Positions 1-13,323 of a stretch of 64,000 nt of DNA are shown here, piece by piece. A model generated the notes under the pieces. The model did not search any database, was not told where the DNA came from, and saw only the letters and a program-made list of their open reading frames with translations. How positions within the stretch are numbered: the stretch's first letter is position 1; every line of letters starts with the position of its first letter. Both the position numbers and the translations under genes were made by a program. The stretch is from Erythrophleum ivorense (Eukaryota > Streptophyta > Magnoliopsida > Fabales > Fabaceae), in NCBI GenBank assembly GCA_026724425.1, contig JAIUCV010000008.1, positions 26,675,470 to 26,739,469 on the forward strand, written 5' to 3'.

Positions 1-209
1 GCCTCTGGTCTAGCCTTTCTAGAAGGCCTAGCTCTCCTGGTATTCATCATTTTATCTAAAACAATTTAACATGGTTTAACATAAAACATGAACATATGCC
101 ATAAACTAGCACTCAATTCATTCATATAAATCATACATAATCGACAAATCACACCCTCAAGCCACAATCAACACTAGAATGCCTGAACCTTTGCTCTGAT
201 ACTAATAAA
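1..209 (-). mobile_element. Internal leader of a minus-strand family A Ty3/gypsy element, body off the left edge
   Basis: This stretch lies directly inside the 5' LTR that begins at 210. Read on the minus strand, the LTR terminus is followed by a primer-binding site and then by AT-rich non-coding leader. No gag start is seen before the window edge. It shows that the neighbouring LTR is the 5' LTR of an element running leftwards out of the window, not a solo LTR. The family assignment rests on the primer site and LTR termini only. Confidence 0.7.
193..209 (-). other. Primer-binding site (initiator tRNA-Met type)
   Basis: On the minus strand, TTTATT followed by AGTATCAGAGC abuts the LTR end GGTATTACA. 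TGGTATCAGAGC is the usual plant retrotransposon primer site matching the 3' end of initiator tRNA-Met; here its first G has become A. The site fixes the strand and the 5' LTR identity of 210-5140. Confidence 0.75.
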
Positions 210-1174
210 TGTAATACCATATCTAGTTATTACTTAATTTACATTACAAATGACGTAAAGTGTCCATTTGCATAAAATTAGCACCTTTAGCAGCAAAAAG
301 TACTATTATTAAAAGCTAAAATAATTCATCTTTGGCTAAATGAGTCATGTAGGCTAACCAAAGTCATCTTCCATCCATAACACACTTATTCAACTAGAAA
401 CATTACAATTTGAATCATGAATTTTGGGTTTAGGGCATACATCCTCATTTGACAATCACACTTGCATTCTTCCACATGTTCCACATTTTGATGCAAATTT
501 TGAAAATTCATAACTAATTCCAGAAAATTCCAAATTATGCAAATTATAACTTTCTAGAAAACTTAAGATATCATCTAACTAATATAAAAATTTCAAATTA
601 AAAAAAATATCATTTGGCCTATGAAATGCTAATGAAACAGTAACTGGGTCGAGATTTCAGATAATGATAGACTTGAAACTTCAAAAATTCATATCTCCCT
701 CTACGCATATCCAAATTTAGTACTCTCAGTGGCTATGGAAAGCTTATAATTCCAACTATATTATTCTAAAATTTCATAAGCATTGCACTTCATTTGGCCC
801 ATCAAAGATACTAAAAACCAGACTGACCAAATGTATTAGTGATAATTTCTACATAATTTGGCCAACTTAAAAAAAATCATAATAAATTCTCTAGAGTTTC
901 AAAAATTTTGTTCTTCAACTCTATGACAAGCTCTATATGAGATCTAAATTTCAACCAAATTTCATGTCAAGACTTATCCATTTGGTCTAGTTTAGGTTTA
1001 GGGAAAAATTATGTCTAAAAATAGGTACATTTGGTTCCAAATGAACCAAAATGGCTTCTTACATGTAATGGGACCACTTAAGCACGTCCAAAAGCTCAAA
1101 CACAGCATATATAAGCATCATAATAGGTTCAATTCACCATGGAACTTAAAACTATCATTTCACTTGTTTTTATA

Positions 1175-1585
1175 TGTAAAGTCCCACATCGGTTGGACGG
1201 GGCCTGTGGGTAGCCCATATAAGTGGGGGAAAATCCCTCCCCACCAAGGCACACTTTTCCCGTGAGCTAACCAAGAAGGGACAAACCCCAACGAATCGGG
1301 AAGGTAGGGTCAACGACCCATGAACTGGGAGGAAGAGATAATACCTTGGTGGCTCTATAAGTGTTGGTGTCAGAGCAATCTTGGCCCATGTACGACCCGA
1401 GGACGGGTCGGCCCCAAAAGGGGAGTGGATTGTAAAGTCCCATATCGGCTGGAAGAAGCCTGTGGCTAGCCCATATAAACGGGGGAGAATCCCTCCCCAC
1501 CAAGGCGCGCTTTTCCTGTGAGCTAAGCGGGAAGGGACAAATCCCAATGAACTAGAAAGGCAGGGTCAACGACCCATGAACCTGG
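1175..1585 (+). mobile_element. TRIM (miniature terminal-repeat retrotransposon), 3' LTR truncated
   Basis: Two direct repeats start with TGTAAAGTCCCAYATCGG at 1175 and 1431. The first continues to about 1361 and is followed at 1365 by TGGTGTCAGAGC, an initiator-Met primer site with one change. About 50 bp later comes a purine tract (AAAAGGGGAGTGGAT) ending at 1430, directly before the second repeat. That is the complete TRIM plan: LTR, PBS, PPT, LTR, with no coding DNA. The second LTR stops at about 1585, roughly 30 bp short of the first, where family A sequence begins abruptly, so the 3' end was deleted and no TSD can be recognised. The AGTCCCACATCGG motif is common at plant TRIM LTR starts. 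No 5S rRNA segment, as in Cassandra, was seen. Confidence 0.8.
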
Positions 1586-2705
1586 ACTTGCCCAAAAGGT
1601 GCCAAGACCAAGGGAAATCCATTTGGCAAATTTGGTACCCTATATAGAGCCAAAATTGACCATTATGGAACCCTATATCACTTTTCGGCCAAATGAGTTA
1701 GTCTTGACCTAAGATTTGGGATGCAATTAGGTCTCATTAAGAGATTTTTGGGAAGCTAAAGATCATAATTTTTGGAGGTCTAGAGAATATTTGATAATTT
1801 TTTAAAGTTGGCAAAATTTATGTTTCTGGTTTGCTGCACTATCATTTGGTCCGAAATTAAACTCTGTCACCTGAGCCTCAAATGATGTCCAATTTCTATG
1901 AAATTTTATACAGAGAAACTAGACAATCACAATGACTCGTGTCAACTAGAAGCACCTCATTTGGAGGTCTAGAGAGAAAGATATGGATTTTTGAAGTTTC
2001 TGTCCAGTATCAATAAATTTGCCTAACCAGAAGTACTGTTCCATCGAATTCTGAGCTCTGAGCTTGATGAACTGATCTAGAGATATTTTTTCTCTCTAGT
2101 TAACATCTACAGATTTCCATATTGATATCATTTGTATGGATTGGATTTTTTTGGAATTAATTGGACATTTTCAAAATTCTCTACAGAATTCTGTGACAGT
2201 TCCAGAATTCAGTTGGACCTTGGACCATTTTGGATGTCAAACACCATCTGTGATGGATGTTATGGTCTGGAAATATTTTTAGTGTAAAGTAGATATCCAA
2301 AGATTTATAGAATAACCAAGATTTCATGATTTCGATATTTCTAGATTTAGTTATGATTTCCAAAATTTGGTCAGAAAGTGGAGCAATTCTGGCTGAGAAT
2401 GAAGCTCCATATTCCACACTCTATTTCGGTTTCCATGAGTTATAGATATGATTTTCTGATGAAAATGACTTGTTTTGATGCAATCAAATATGAGGATATA
2501 TAGTATGAGCTCACAGGATCCATGTAACACTAATTGCAAATTTTTAAATATAGCGCAATGCGAAGAAATCCATGATTTTCATCCCCTTTTTCATATGTTC
2601 TTGTGGAATTGATGAAATAAAACTTATGAATGGTATGAAATGAGCTAGAATTTATGGTGTTACATTTATTGGTATCATAACATACACTCTAAGGTTCAAG
2701 GATGT
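1586..2705 (+). mobile_element. Family A 3' portion of a plus-strand LTR with its primer site, truncated
   Basis: This aligns with the last 1.08 kb of the plus-strand LTR at 58741-62637, from ACTTGCCCAAAAGGTGCC to the terminus GGTGTTACA at 2664. A primer site follows (TTTATTGGTATCATAAC, 2665-2681), then a few leader bases. The LTR 5' part is missing at the junction with the TRIM. Its orientation is opposite to the LTR around it, so 210-1174 and 1586-2664 are inverted copies of the same LTR portion. The right edge, about 2705, is estimated from where minus-oriented LTR sequence resumes. Confidence 0.7.
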
Positions 2706-3099
2706 CAAAATCTCATATTCTCATACATTTGGCTCCATATCCATTATATGCATCATATTCATATACATTTACATATGATCAAAGGTCTATATCTCATAAA
2801 TATCATATACATCTATACTTTGACATTAAATTATACAAAATTCTATTCTATTGTCAAAGTATCATTATTCATGCTCCTTGGCTTTCATTCCTTACTTCAT
2901 GAGGCTCACATAAATATGGTTAGACATAAAGTTGGGAAAGTGAGATTCAAATGATCCCAATAGCTCATTCACCCTTTCCAGTATACATATATAGTATATT
3001 TTCATGTCAAAGAATGTAAGCATGCTACAAATGCTTCTAGTAAGCATACATAATCATATTTTCAAGTCACATGAACTCATTCAAATCATACATAGGCTC

Positions 3100-3290
3100 T
3101 AAGGACTTTTGGTCTAGCCTCACCCAATTATTTAAGATTTTTGGATTAACTTCACCCACTTTTATGGACTTTTTACTTAGCCTCACTCTCTTTTGAGACT
3201 TTTGGCTTTGTCTCACCCATTCTTAGGGACTTTTGGCTTCTCCTCACCTATTCTAAGGGACTTTTAGCACAACCTCACCCATTAAGAGCC
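3100..3290 (-). repeat. LTR-internal minisatellite, about 38-bp units
   Basis: About five degenerate units with the core GGGACTTTTGGC followed by a CCTCACCCA box run head to tail. On the LTR sense strand this reads GGTGAGGC..CCAAAAGTCCC. The same array lies at the matching place in every sufficiently complete family A LTR of the window. See the finding on this array. Confidence 0.8.
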
Positions 3291-5140
3291 ATATACATTC
3301 AAATTGTCATTTAAGAAATATAATGGTACCAAAGTATTAAACTAATAGCTCTAAGCATATCTCATGATTCAAACATACATACAAGCATCCAATGACAATC
3401 AAACAACCAAATAATATATATAAGAAAGGATGGAGAGCTACATTGAGTCAAGAATCACAAACTTTCTTCCTTGAGCTTTTCTTCCCCTTCTTAGCCTCAT
3501 ACACAAACCTAGGAAGAGCTTGATTTGTTTGGTCTAGATACATCAAATAAGACATAAAAATATCATTAGTACCTATTCTAGCCTTACATAAGCTCTACAC
3601 AAGCCTATTCTAACTTATGGTATGTTTATGGTTCTATATAAGGGCATAATGAAAAAACCTATATAATTTATGATCTTGGCTCTAATTTCTCACTCAATAT
3701 AAGTCTCATGACTCCATTTAAACTTATTAAAATTATCACAAATTCAATTTAAGGAGCCAAAACTAAGTTGCTTCTTTATGCCTAAACAAGAATCTAAACT
3801 TCCATATTTCAAACCATGGTTTCTAAATTCAAACTAATGGTTCCTTTGGTGTCTACTATTCATATCTAGACCATTTATATCCTTGGAATCAAAGAAAATT
3901 CCCCCTAGGAGCTTGTTCTTTCTCTTGGCCGAGACATGTAGCAAGTAAAGAGCCCATGGAGTTTCATTCAATTTCCTAGGGGTTTTGGCAACCATAAAAC
4001 TTCCTGGACTTCTTATGAACTCATACATACTATAATACAAACTAGATTATCATTTGAAAGTTTTAAAATTTCTTAGGTACAATTAAAACCCTAAGTAATA
4101 TAACTTGAATTATAAAGCTTTTCGTTTAGTTTCAATTGTATATTCTTATTCTTCATGCTCTAAAACCCTTGTTCCTAACTTGTTATGGCCTAAATTCATC
4201 CTCTCCTAGATGGGCCTAGGTTTGGCTGAAACTCATACTCAAGAAACAACCAAGGAGAAGCAAGTGAAGCCATGATATTTACCTTGTTTCAAAGCTTTTT
4301 TAAGAGAACTTCCTAAAGCTCTCAAGCTTTTCTCCAATTCCTCTCTTCCTTTTACTGGACCAACCATGAAATAGCCTCAAATAAGTCATAAAACCATGAA
4401 AAAAGAGAAGAGAAAGAGGATAAGAAGGTTGATAAAGCATGGAGCATGAAAAAGTGCTGATTTCTTATACTTTCGAGCCTTGGTTTCCTTCCTCTCACTC
4501 CCTCTTCTTGTGCTCCTTTTAAAGCTTGCTTGGGTTCTATTTGAGACTAGATGGAAGTCAATTAGAAGAGTGGAGAAGAGAGGGATGTGGTTTTAAGTAG
4601 GGGTCCATTTATCACACTTTTTCAAAATTGCAATTTAGTCCTTAAACTTGGTTCCTTCCATTTGGGCTCATTTTAACTCCTTTTTAAGAATCATATTTTC
4701 CATCATAAAATTTAGGTCTTCTAATTCATAAAATGCCTTTGGTTTCACCCAAATTAGATTTAAAACCTTACCTAACTATCCAGTCAAAATTTTGGTCAAC
4801 TAACAACTAAAAATGTATACCGGAGGGGTTTTAACCATTTTAGGAATTCCTATAATTTTTAGGGCTTCTAAGAATCACAAGAAACTCAAATTTTCTATTT
4901 AAAGGTCCCTCCTTTAAGTTTTCAAAAAGTTGCCTAAATTTACAAAAGTGCCACTACCTTTTAGCTTAATCTTATTTAGCCATTCTGACTCTATTTTCAA
5001 GGCACCTTTAACTTTGTATTCTCATTTTTAGATGTCTAGATTATCATTCTAATTTTGTTTGGCCTCTAATCATTTGAATTAGGGGGCTTCCCTTTGTAAC
5101 TCATTAGTTTTTGGTCATTTTTAGAAAATCGAGTATTACA

Positions 5141-6317
5141 TAGAGAGAAGTTGAGCATGTGGGGATACATTTATGGGTTTTAAAGCTGGTTTTTTGGCAC
5201 TAAAAATTTTTAAATTTGAGAGCTTCAATTTGATATATAATTAGCTTATGTTTGGACTACTATTGGTTATTTTTCAATGTATTTTTAGCCTTTAAATGGT
5301 GATTTTATATATTGAAAATTCAAAATAAAATTTTAATTATTAATTAATTATTTTTTTCTACCCTTAAAAGGTCCTCATGAACTTAAAGACTTGTATGAAC
5401 TGTAAAATGGACACAAACCCATAATATCTAGCATCATATATATATATATCATGAGAGATTGTTGGTTTAGACGTAAAGAGATGTTACATCTTAAATTATG
5501 AAAGAATTTCTTACACCAAATTGATCTTAGGATTCATCGACTCACTCCTAGATGATAATTTTTAAACTCCAATCAATGTAGAACTAAGAGGAAAGTATAA
5601 GCTTAATAAAGAGATAGGCTGGAAAGGTTTGAATTTTTATCAATGTGTGATTGAGATGGAACTTGCAAAAGAATGTCCCTTTATCGTAAATGCTTGGCGA
5701 TCAATTTTACTCTCACACTTTTCAAGTGTGAGAAGTGCATAGAAATTTGGCATAGTGCACATGAAAAGGGGATTCATCTGAAAGGGGTGATTAAACACAC
5801 AAAGTCTTTATTCCAATTTACAAACACTCCTATTAACAATTATATAGATAACATTAATTATAAGGTGAACAAGAAATGTTTCAATAAGATGAAGCACCTT
5901 TAGAGCCACAATTTATTTAAATTATTATTAATAATACAACGATTAGTGTTGATGTAACAAAGACTATGTTTTTTGTTAAATTAAATGAAATTTATGATTA
6001 TGTTTTATTTAATTGCATATTTTCATCATAAATGCTATAAATGAAAAATGCTTGATTGAGTAAGAGTTCTTAGATCAGTAAACCTATAATTAAAAGAAAT
6101 TTGCACATAAATTCAATAAAAAATGATAACATTTTCTTGAATACATGTGATGGAAATAGGCAAATATTGATTTCTAATTATAAATATCAAAATGCCATTG
6201 TTGGTCTAGTTAAAGTTTATTGTAAATAAATAGTATTATGTATATGTTTGTGATTTTGTGTTATGTCTATGTAGATATTTGAATTTGTGACTATAGCCAC
6301 TAAAAATATAATAGTTG
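5141..6317. other. AT-rich stretch, nothing firmly identified; may hold the copia 5' end
   Basis: The stretch lies between the family A LTR end and the first recognisable copia gag residues. It should contain the copia leader and perhaps its 5' LTR, but I could not match it to the sequence after 43012, which would be needed to define an LTR pair. It contains a short TA microsatellite near 5442. A 76-codon open frame at 5673-5903 (plus) has no feature I recognise and is probably chance. Confidence 0.4.
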
Positions 6318-6682
6318 AGCTCAACAAGGATGAGAAATCAAACGATGACAACTAGAAAATCTAAGATTGTAAAGTTTCATACATCTTTGAAGGGTGAGAC
6401 ACCAAGGATTTGATAAATAATGTCATCTTAGAGCTTGAACATAAAAATTTAGCTCAACATGGGAGAGATCTTGAGGCTTTCCAAGCCTAGAAAAAGAAGG
6501 ATAATATAGCTCGCATCACAATGTTGAGCTACATGGATAACAATTTAATGTGCGAGTTCAAGTCTTACCAAACCATAAAAGCTATATGGATTTCTATGAA
6601 AGACAAGTTTGGTGGTACTTTTATTATCAAATGTAGAAGGCTAACTATTAAGTTTGACACTTATAGGCTGTGACCTAATAAT
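6318..6682 (+). pseudogene. Ty1/copia Gag, first fragment
   Basis: The translation shows a copia Gag (UBN2-type) signature: KKKDNIARITMLS near 6490, then a tryptophan-containing AIWISMKDKFGG segment and LTIKFDTY just before the break. Gag forms the virus-like particle that packages element RNA in the cytoplasm. Several in-frame stops show decay. It stops at ATAAT (6678-6682), the left TSD of the family A LTR at 6683-33145, and resumes in the same frame at 33151. The start codon is not identifiable. The lineage within copia is not assigned. Confidence 0.75.
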
Positions 6683-7894
6683 TGTCATACCATCAAAATA
6701 TAAGCACATGTTCTACATTATATTAAGCTTATTATATCAATTTCTTATTTTTAATAATTTTAACAGTAGGAAATATCGACATTAAAGGCCCAGTTTCTCT
6801 AAATAGACATAATTACATAACTTCATCATATAAATCCCAAGATTTACACTAAACAAGTTTGTTCAACATAGGACATCATACAAAGAAGCACAATTTTTGG
6901 ATCTCAACCACATTTACATAAGTCCACATATTAGACACCAATTTCAAGAATTCATATATTGGGTTACAAAATTATGATTCGCACAAATTAGGTGTCTATG
7001 AAAAGCTCAGGACATGAACATGTACTGTAAAAATTTCAAGCAAAAAAAAATTCATTCAAATTGTAAAATCTAATGAAATAGTAACTGCTACTATTTTCAG
7101 ACACAAACTAGAACCCAAATTTTAGACATGTATATCTTTAGCTACACATCTCCATTTTATGTAAACTCGATGGCTATAGAAAGCTTATAATGCCAAGCAT
7201 ATGCCTATAAAATTTCATAAGCATTAGAGTTCATTTGTCCCCTTAAATCCATGAAAATATAAATTTGACCATATGAATAGTCCCATTAATTTCTACAATT
7301 TTTAGCCAACAAAGTTTAAAAATTGTGTTCTTTGGCTCTATGGAAAACTCTAAATGAGCTCTAAATGCCTATCAAATTTCATCCAAAATTTTGCTCATTT
7401 GGTCTAGTTTTGGTTTAGATGCAAAAGATGGTTTAAAATGGTATAAATTTGGATCTAAATGGTTCAAAATAGACTCCTTCAACTCATTTGATCACTTGAG
7501 CATGTTTCAAGTATAAAATATAACATATATAACTAATTTATCATGACTTAAATCTTATGCAACTCAATTTCAGTCATCCACTTGCCATTACACATACATA
7601 TTTCATGGCTCAAATATGGTCAAATTGCATAATATTGCACATTTACATTCAAAAATAACATTTACATCATAGTTTCATACTTTTACATTTGTGGGAATGG
7701 TTACATCACAAAATAATCATATACATCCTCTTATGTGTAACAAAATACACAACATTCTAAACTATTGTTAAAGTGAGACAACTCATGCTTTTTGGTCTCT
7801 ATCTTTACTTCTTTGTGAGTTCCCTAGACATGGTTAGAAATGATACAGAGGAGAGTGAGATTCTATGAATCCCAAAGCTCATTCACCCTTCAAA

Positions 7895-10800
7895 TGTAAT
7901 GAACGTAATTTTTGTAAAATGATGAAATGAGCCGTATAAAAGTAAATCCTCTGAAATGAGCTAGATAATGTCCCAAAAAATTTGGGTAGAGTCCTAAACT
8001 CCTAAAAATGATAATTCCAAGCTCAAAAGGAAAGAAAAATGGAGCTAGGATGATGAAATAGTTGTAACAGAAACTAATGAAACGTAATGATATTTTCGTA
8101 AATAAGTGCAAGTTTTGGAAAAACACACAGGAGGGTTTTTTAAATAAAAAATTTGAGTTGCCCAAGGTTTTTAAAAGCCCCAAAAATGATGGGAAGCCCC
8201 GAGGCTGGTAAAGCCCCTCTGGTGTATGTTTTCCAATAGCAGTGAGCCCAAATTTTGACAGATTCGTTCGGTAAGGTTGTAGCTCTAATTTGAGTGATTC
8301 CAAAGGTATTTTATTAAATTGGGAATCTAAATTTTATAATAGAAAAGATGGTTCTAAAAAAGGAGCTAAAACAAAATCAAAACAAAATTGCTATTACGGA
8401 GGAACAAAATTGAAATTTTTGAAAAAGCTAGCTTCTTGAATGTTCCATAAGCTTCCTGTCTCTTCTCCTCTCATATAGCACGACTTTCCTCTGCCAAAAA
8501 TACAGAAAATGACCAGCTTCTTGAGGCACACCAAGAGAGGAAGAAAAAGAGGAGAAAAATCAAGGAGAAAGTAAGGAAATTTGTAGAATTTCATCCTCTT
8601 TCTTCCTCCAACCTTACTCATCTCCTTCCATGCTTTCTTTTTATGGTTTAGTTGAAATTTTTGATTCTATTTTGAGCCCAAAACATGAGGGGGAAATTCA
8701 AATTAATTGAGAGGAGGCCAACCAAGGAGAAAAGTTCTTGAAACTAGGTTGGAATTCAAGGTAATTCATGCTTTAAGTTGCTTCTTCTCTTTGCTTCCTC
8801 TTGCTTTGAGTTTCGGCCAAGAACAGAACCATATAGGGGGAGGATTTTCTGTCCAAAAATAAGAGAGCAACTAGAGTTTTAGACCATGAGGAAGAGGTAT
8901 ATGGCAAGAACTTGTAAGAAAAACTAATAGAAATCAAGTTAAAAAAGTGTAGGCTTTTTTAGGGTTTTGGAAAATTTAATTTTGTGTGAGTAATTCCTTG
9001 GCTATTTGAGTGTTTCTTTGAGCTCCTAAGACCTCTATAAACCCTCCCAAGTGGCTCTTCCATCAAGAAAAAATCAAGAACTCCATAAACCTCCATTATG
9101 GTGCATATTTTGGCTAAGCTAGGTTCATTTGGCTAGGAGATGTTTTAATTTGTCCTAGCCTTGGTTTGGAACGGTATATGACGTTAGAAGATGGGAGAAA
9201 CCATTGGAAAAAATTTAGGACCCATGGATTAGGAGATAGGACAATGGTGTCTATAATGGTGCCTTATGAAACAACTTAGTTTTTCAATTGTGCAAATGAA
9301 TGTGTGAGGGCTCCAAGGATCTTGGATGAGGCCAAGAGGCCTAGAAATGGAAAGAGATGGGAACCTAGAGCTTGAATTGTAAAGGTTGCTTTAATAGGCC
9401 ATTTATGGAACCATTATGCCACTTATGGAACCAAGTGTGTGTTCAAGAGTGAGTTTAATGTCTTGGCTTACTTCAAGTGTGTAATTGTTTGTTGTTTATG
9501 GTGTTTAGGCCAAGAGAATACCAACCCACCTAGATGCACTTGTGAGGCCAAAAAGAGGGAAGGAAAAGATCAAGAAAAGCTTTTATAAATCCAAGGTAGC
9601 TCTCCACTTCATTCTCCTTGCATTCTTGTGTGCATATGTATGTTATTATATGCTTGTGTGTGTTCTTGTGACTTGATGACATGCCACTTGATACATTGAC
9701 ATTACATTGGTACCAATGTGTTTCCTTGAATGGCCTTAGCTATGAAAATGGCTCATAAGGGTGAGGTGATGCCAAAAGTCCCTTAATGAAGGTGAGGAGA
9801 TGCCAAAAGTCTCATGGCATGGGTGAGACAAGGCTAAAAGTCCCTTAGATGGGTGAGGTCAAGTCAAAAGTCCCTAAGCCAAGAGTGAGGCAAATCCAAA
9901 AGTCCTAGAAATGGGGTGAGGCAAGACCAAAAGTCCCTAGAGCATGTTCTTAGCTTGAATGTGAATAAGTGGCATGAAAATTATAACCTTGCATACTTTA
10001 TGGTTGTTAGACCTTCTATACATATGCTTTGATATGTATATGCCATGAATATGCATGCGAATAGGTGTGTGAGCTATTGAAATTCTATGAATCTCACTCC
10101 CCTTCCCTCCATTATCTTGAAATGCCTAGGTGATGTTCAAGAAGCAAGGAGTGCAAGCCAAAGACCTTGAGAGATTGCATTTTGTCCATTATGTAACCTT
10201 ATTTGTAGTTGGATGTCAAAGTAAGCTTGTACATATTGTTTTTGTGATGTGAGATCATGAACAAATGTAAAATAATGTATGGATATTATGTAAACTATAT
10301 GTGACCTTAAATCAATGTAAATGTGGATTTTGGGTATTTGAATGCTTACATGAAACATGTATTCTTGGATGTGAGATAGTCAATCTAAGATGCATGGGGT
10401 TTGGAACTACTTGGGCAGCTCACACAAGTTATATTCATGCTTTTAAACTTGCCCAAGAGGTGCCAAACACTAAAGAAGGCTAATTGGACAAATTTGGTAT
10501 CTCATATAGAGCAAAAATAGCCATTTGGTGAGCTATACCACTTTTTATCCAAATGAGCTCTTCTTGGTCTGAGTTTTTGGCACGCATCTAGAGCTTGTTG
10601 AGAGATTTTTGTAAAGCTAAAGTAGGTAATATTTGGAGGTCTGCAAAATATTTGGTGATTTTTGAAGTAGGGAAATTTTCTGATTTTTGGTCAGTGTACT
10701 GTTCAACTAGTCCAAAATTTGTTCTTTGTCACTTATGGGGAAAACAATGTCCAATTGCCACAAAATTTTACAAAGAGAAACTAGACCTTTTCAGTGACTT

Positions 10801-11520
10801 GTTCCAACTAGAAGCACCTCATTTGGATGTCTAGAGAAGGATATATGAATTTTTGAAATTGTTGTCCAATACCAGGAACCCAGTCAGACTTGTGTTACTG
10901 TTTGATTGATTTTTTGGGTCTGAATGCTCTTTTACTAGTCAAAAACTATTTTTTTCCTCTAGTTAACATCTTTAGCTTTCAAATTGGTATAGATTAGATT
11001 TTTTTGTAATTAATTATGAATTTCCAAAGTTGATATCAGTAATCAATATCAATATCAGAGGATAGTCTAACCTTACTACTTTTCTTGTTGTCAAACATGG
11101 TCCATATGATATTTTTTGGCTGAGACTTATTTTTATTGTAAAGTAGACATTCAGAGCTTTCCAAAAAGCTATGGTTTGTATGATTTTGATTTTTCTACAT
11201 TTAGTTATGATTTTTCAAAGTTGCCTTTGAAATATGTCACTGTACAGCTACGATGAATGAGGAAAATTTTGGGGTTTTTGACCCTTGATCTGTGGTTTAT
11301 GCTAATTTTTGAGAATGTTATGATTTATATGGATGGAAAATAATTAGATAATGTTATTGGTGAGTTCATGGGATCCCAAAAATATGAAATGAAAAATTTA
11401 TCCGCTACGCAACGTAATTTAATTCATTATTTTAATGCATTTTCTTAGGATTTCTTTGAAGAAATGTGTGATCCCACTTGCACATAAGAGGATTAATATT
11501 AGAAATAATATGGTATTACA
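7895..11520 (+). mobile_element. Family A solo LTR, plus strand, TSD TCAAA
   Basis: It starts TGTAATGAACGTAATTTTTG and ends GGTATTACA. The 5-bp TSD TCAAA is at 7890-7894 and 11521-11525. Other copies, for example near 25640, carry the uninterrupted host sequence CACCCTTTCAAACATAC, which confirms the empty site. Its length is 3626 bp. On the sense strand the order is terminus, splice-donor-like AAGGTAA (8760) and AAGGTAGC (about 9593), minisatellite (9745-9945), the conserved GAATCTCACTCC box, then the 3' part. It is the subfamily with a TGTAAYGAACG start. It lies in the outer LTR and shows no internal region. Frames of 60-137 codons within it look like noise. Confidence 0.88.
9745..9945 (+). 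repeat. LTR-internal minisatellite, about 38-bp units
   Basis: Five to six head-to-tail units with the core GGTGAGGC..CCAAAAGTCCC, varying mainly between GGTGAGGTGATGCCAAAAG and GGTGAGGCAAGACCAAAAG. This is the clearest sense-strand example of the family A array. Confidence 0.85.
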
Positions 11521-13323
11521 TCAAACATACTTATATGACATTTTTGCATGTTAAAGAAAAGCAAGCATGTATAATAAACATTCAAATATCAATCATAATC
11601 ATATATATGAAATCATATGGATCCATCAAGGTAAAAACAAACTTGACAGTTATGTCGAGCAATCTCAAATAAACTAGGTTGAGTAAAGATTTGTAACTAG
11701 TGGCACAACCCAGATCGTTTCTCTTGAAAATGGATTTCAATATTTAATTGAGTTTTCTAAGTGTAAAAAAAAATCTAAAAGCTACTTAATTAAATGGGGT
11801 TTTGATTTAATTAAACTAACTAAAATTAGGTTGAAATAAAGTTCCTAACTATCATACCTTATATTTCCTCTCATTATATCCATCCATTCAAGATAATCAT
11901 GTGCATGTTCATAGGGAATTATCAAGAAAAGCCACATTTTTATACACTTTAACGCGTTACGTCTGGGTTAAAATTTTCAATTCAGGTTACGTGGGCCTCG
12001 TGGACTATCCAACAACATTCTTTAGTCATTTATCATTGGTACAAATCATAATCAACTCAAAATATTAAGCAATCCATGGTTCTCAAGTCAAAAACCTTGA
12101 AGTTTTCACTTAATCTCACGGACAGCATATGGTAAATTTTAGAGGCAAATTTGAAAAATCATAACTAAATGTAGAAAAAATCAAAATCATACAAACCATA
12201 GCTTTCTGGAAAGCTCATGATGTCAAATTTATAATAAAAATAATTCCAACTATGAAAATCTCATTTGGACTATGTTTGACAATAGAAAAGGAAGGGAGGT
12301 TGAGCTGTCTAGAAATCTAATATAGCTTACTAATAAAAACTTTGAAAATTCATAATTAATTTCAAAAAAATTCAATCCATACAACATATACTAATTTGGA
12401 AAGTTACAAATGTTAAATAGAGGAGAAAAGTAGTTCTAGATCATTCCAAGAGCATTCAGACCCCAAAAGCCAATCAAATAATAACACGGGTTTGACTATG
12501 CACTTAGTACTGGATAGCAACTTCAAAAATTCATATCTCCCTCTTTAGATATCCAAATGAGGTGGATCCAATTTGCACAAATCATTGGAAATGTCTAGTT
12601 TTTCCTTATAAAATTTCATAATAATTGGATGTCGTTTTCTCCATGAATGATAGAGATCAAAATTTGGACTTTATGAACAGTACATTGACCAAAAATTAGA
12701 AAATTTGCCAACTTCAAAAATTTGCCAAATATTCTGTGGACGTCCAAATATTACCTACTTTAGCTTTTCAAAAAGATCTCAACAAGCTCTAAAGGTATGC
12801 CAAATTTCAGACCAAGAAGAACTCATTTGGATAAAAAGTGATACAACCTTACAATATGGTCATTTTTGCTTCTCATAATACATCGATTTGGTCCAAATGG
12901 CTCCTTTTAGTGTTTGGCACCTCTTGGACAAGTTTAAAAACATAAATGTGACTTGGGTGAACTGCCCAAGTGGTTCTAAACCCCATGCATCTCAATTTGG
13001 TTATCCCACATCCTCTAATGCACTACATACATAAGCCATTTAAGAAGCCAAATTCCACATTTACATTGATTTAGGGTCATATATAGTCTACATAACATCC
13101 ACCATCATTTTTTTACATTTGTTCATGGTCTTACATCTCAAAAATTTTATATATATAATCACTTGGACATTTGGATGCAAAGAAAGCTACAATATGTTCA
13201 AAGTATGGCATTCTAATTTCCTTGGCTTGCATTTCTCCCTTCTTGTGTACCACTTAGACATTTAAAATGATGGAGGGAAGGGGAGTGACATTTCTAGAAT
13301 CTCAATAGCTCACACACCCATTT

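Larger units (their letters stand above)
210..5140 (-). mobile_element. Family A 5' LTR, minus strand, interrupted
   Basis: The plus-strand left edge is TGTAATACC and the right edge is GAGTATTACA, so on the minus strand the LTR starts TGTAATA and ends GGTATTACA, followed by the primer site. Parts 210-1174 and about 2706-5140 add up to about 3.4 kb, matching the 3.3-kb 'TGTAATAAC/TCGAT' subfamily seen at 6683-33145 and 21285-27715. The gap holds a TRIM and an inverted A fragment. The partner TSD (TAGAG at 5141-5145) would lie outside the window. The internal minisatellite at 3100-3290 is in its expected place. No coding capacity is expected and short open frames here are noise. Confidence 0.8.

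Noticed and set aside
1361..1376. TRIM as a Cassandra element
   Set aside because: No 5S rRNA-like promoter sequence was seen in either LTR.
1170..1547. 125-codon minus-strand open frame
   Set aside because: It lies across the two TRIM LTRs and their interior; the repeat inside the protein is just the LTR repeat.
7890..8303. 137-codon minus-strand open frame
   Set aside because: It spans a TSD and the start of a solo LTR, in antisense, and has no domain pattern; related LTRs show the same stretch broken by stops.
9745..9945. CRISPR-like spaced repeats
   Set aside because: Units are degenerate and head to tail with no true spacers, recur in many LTRs, and the context is a plant genome.
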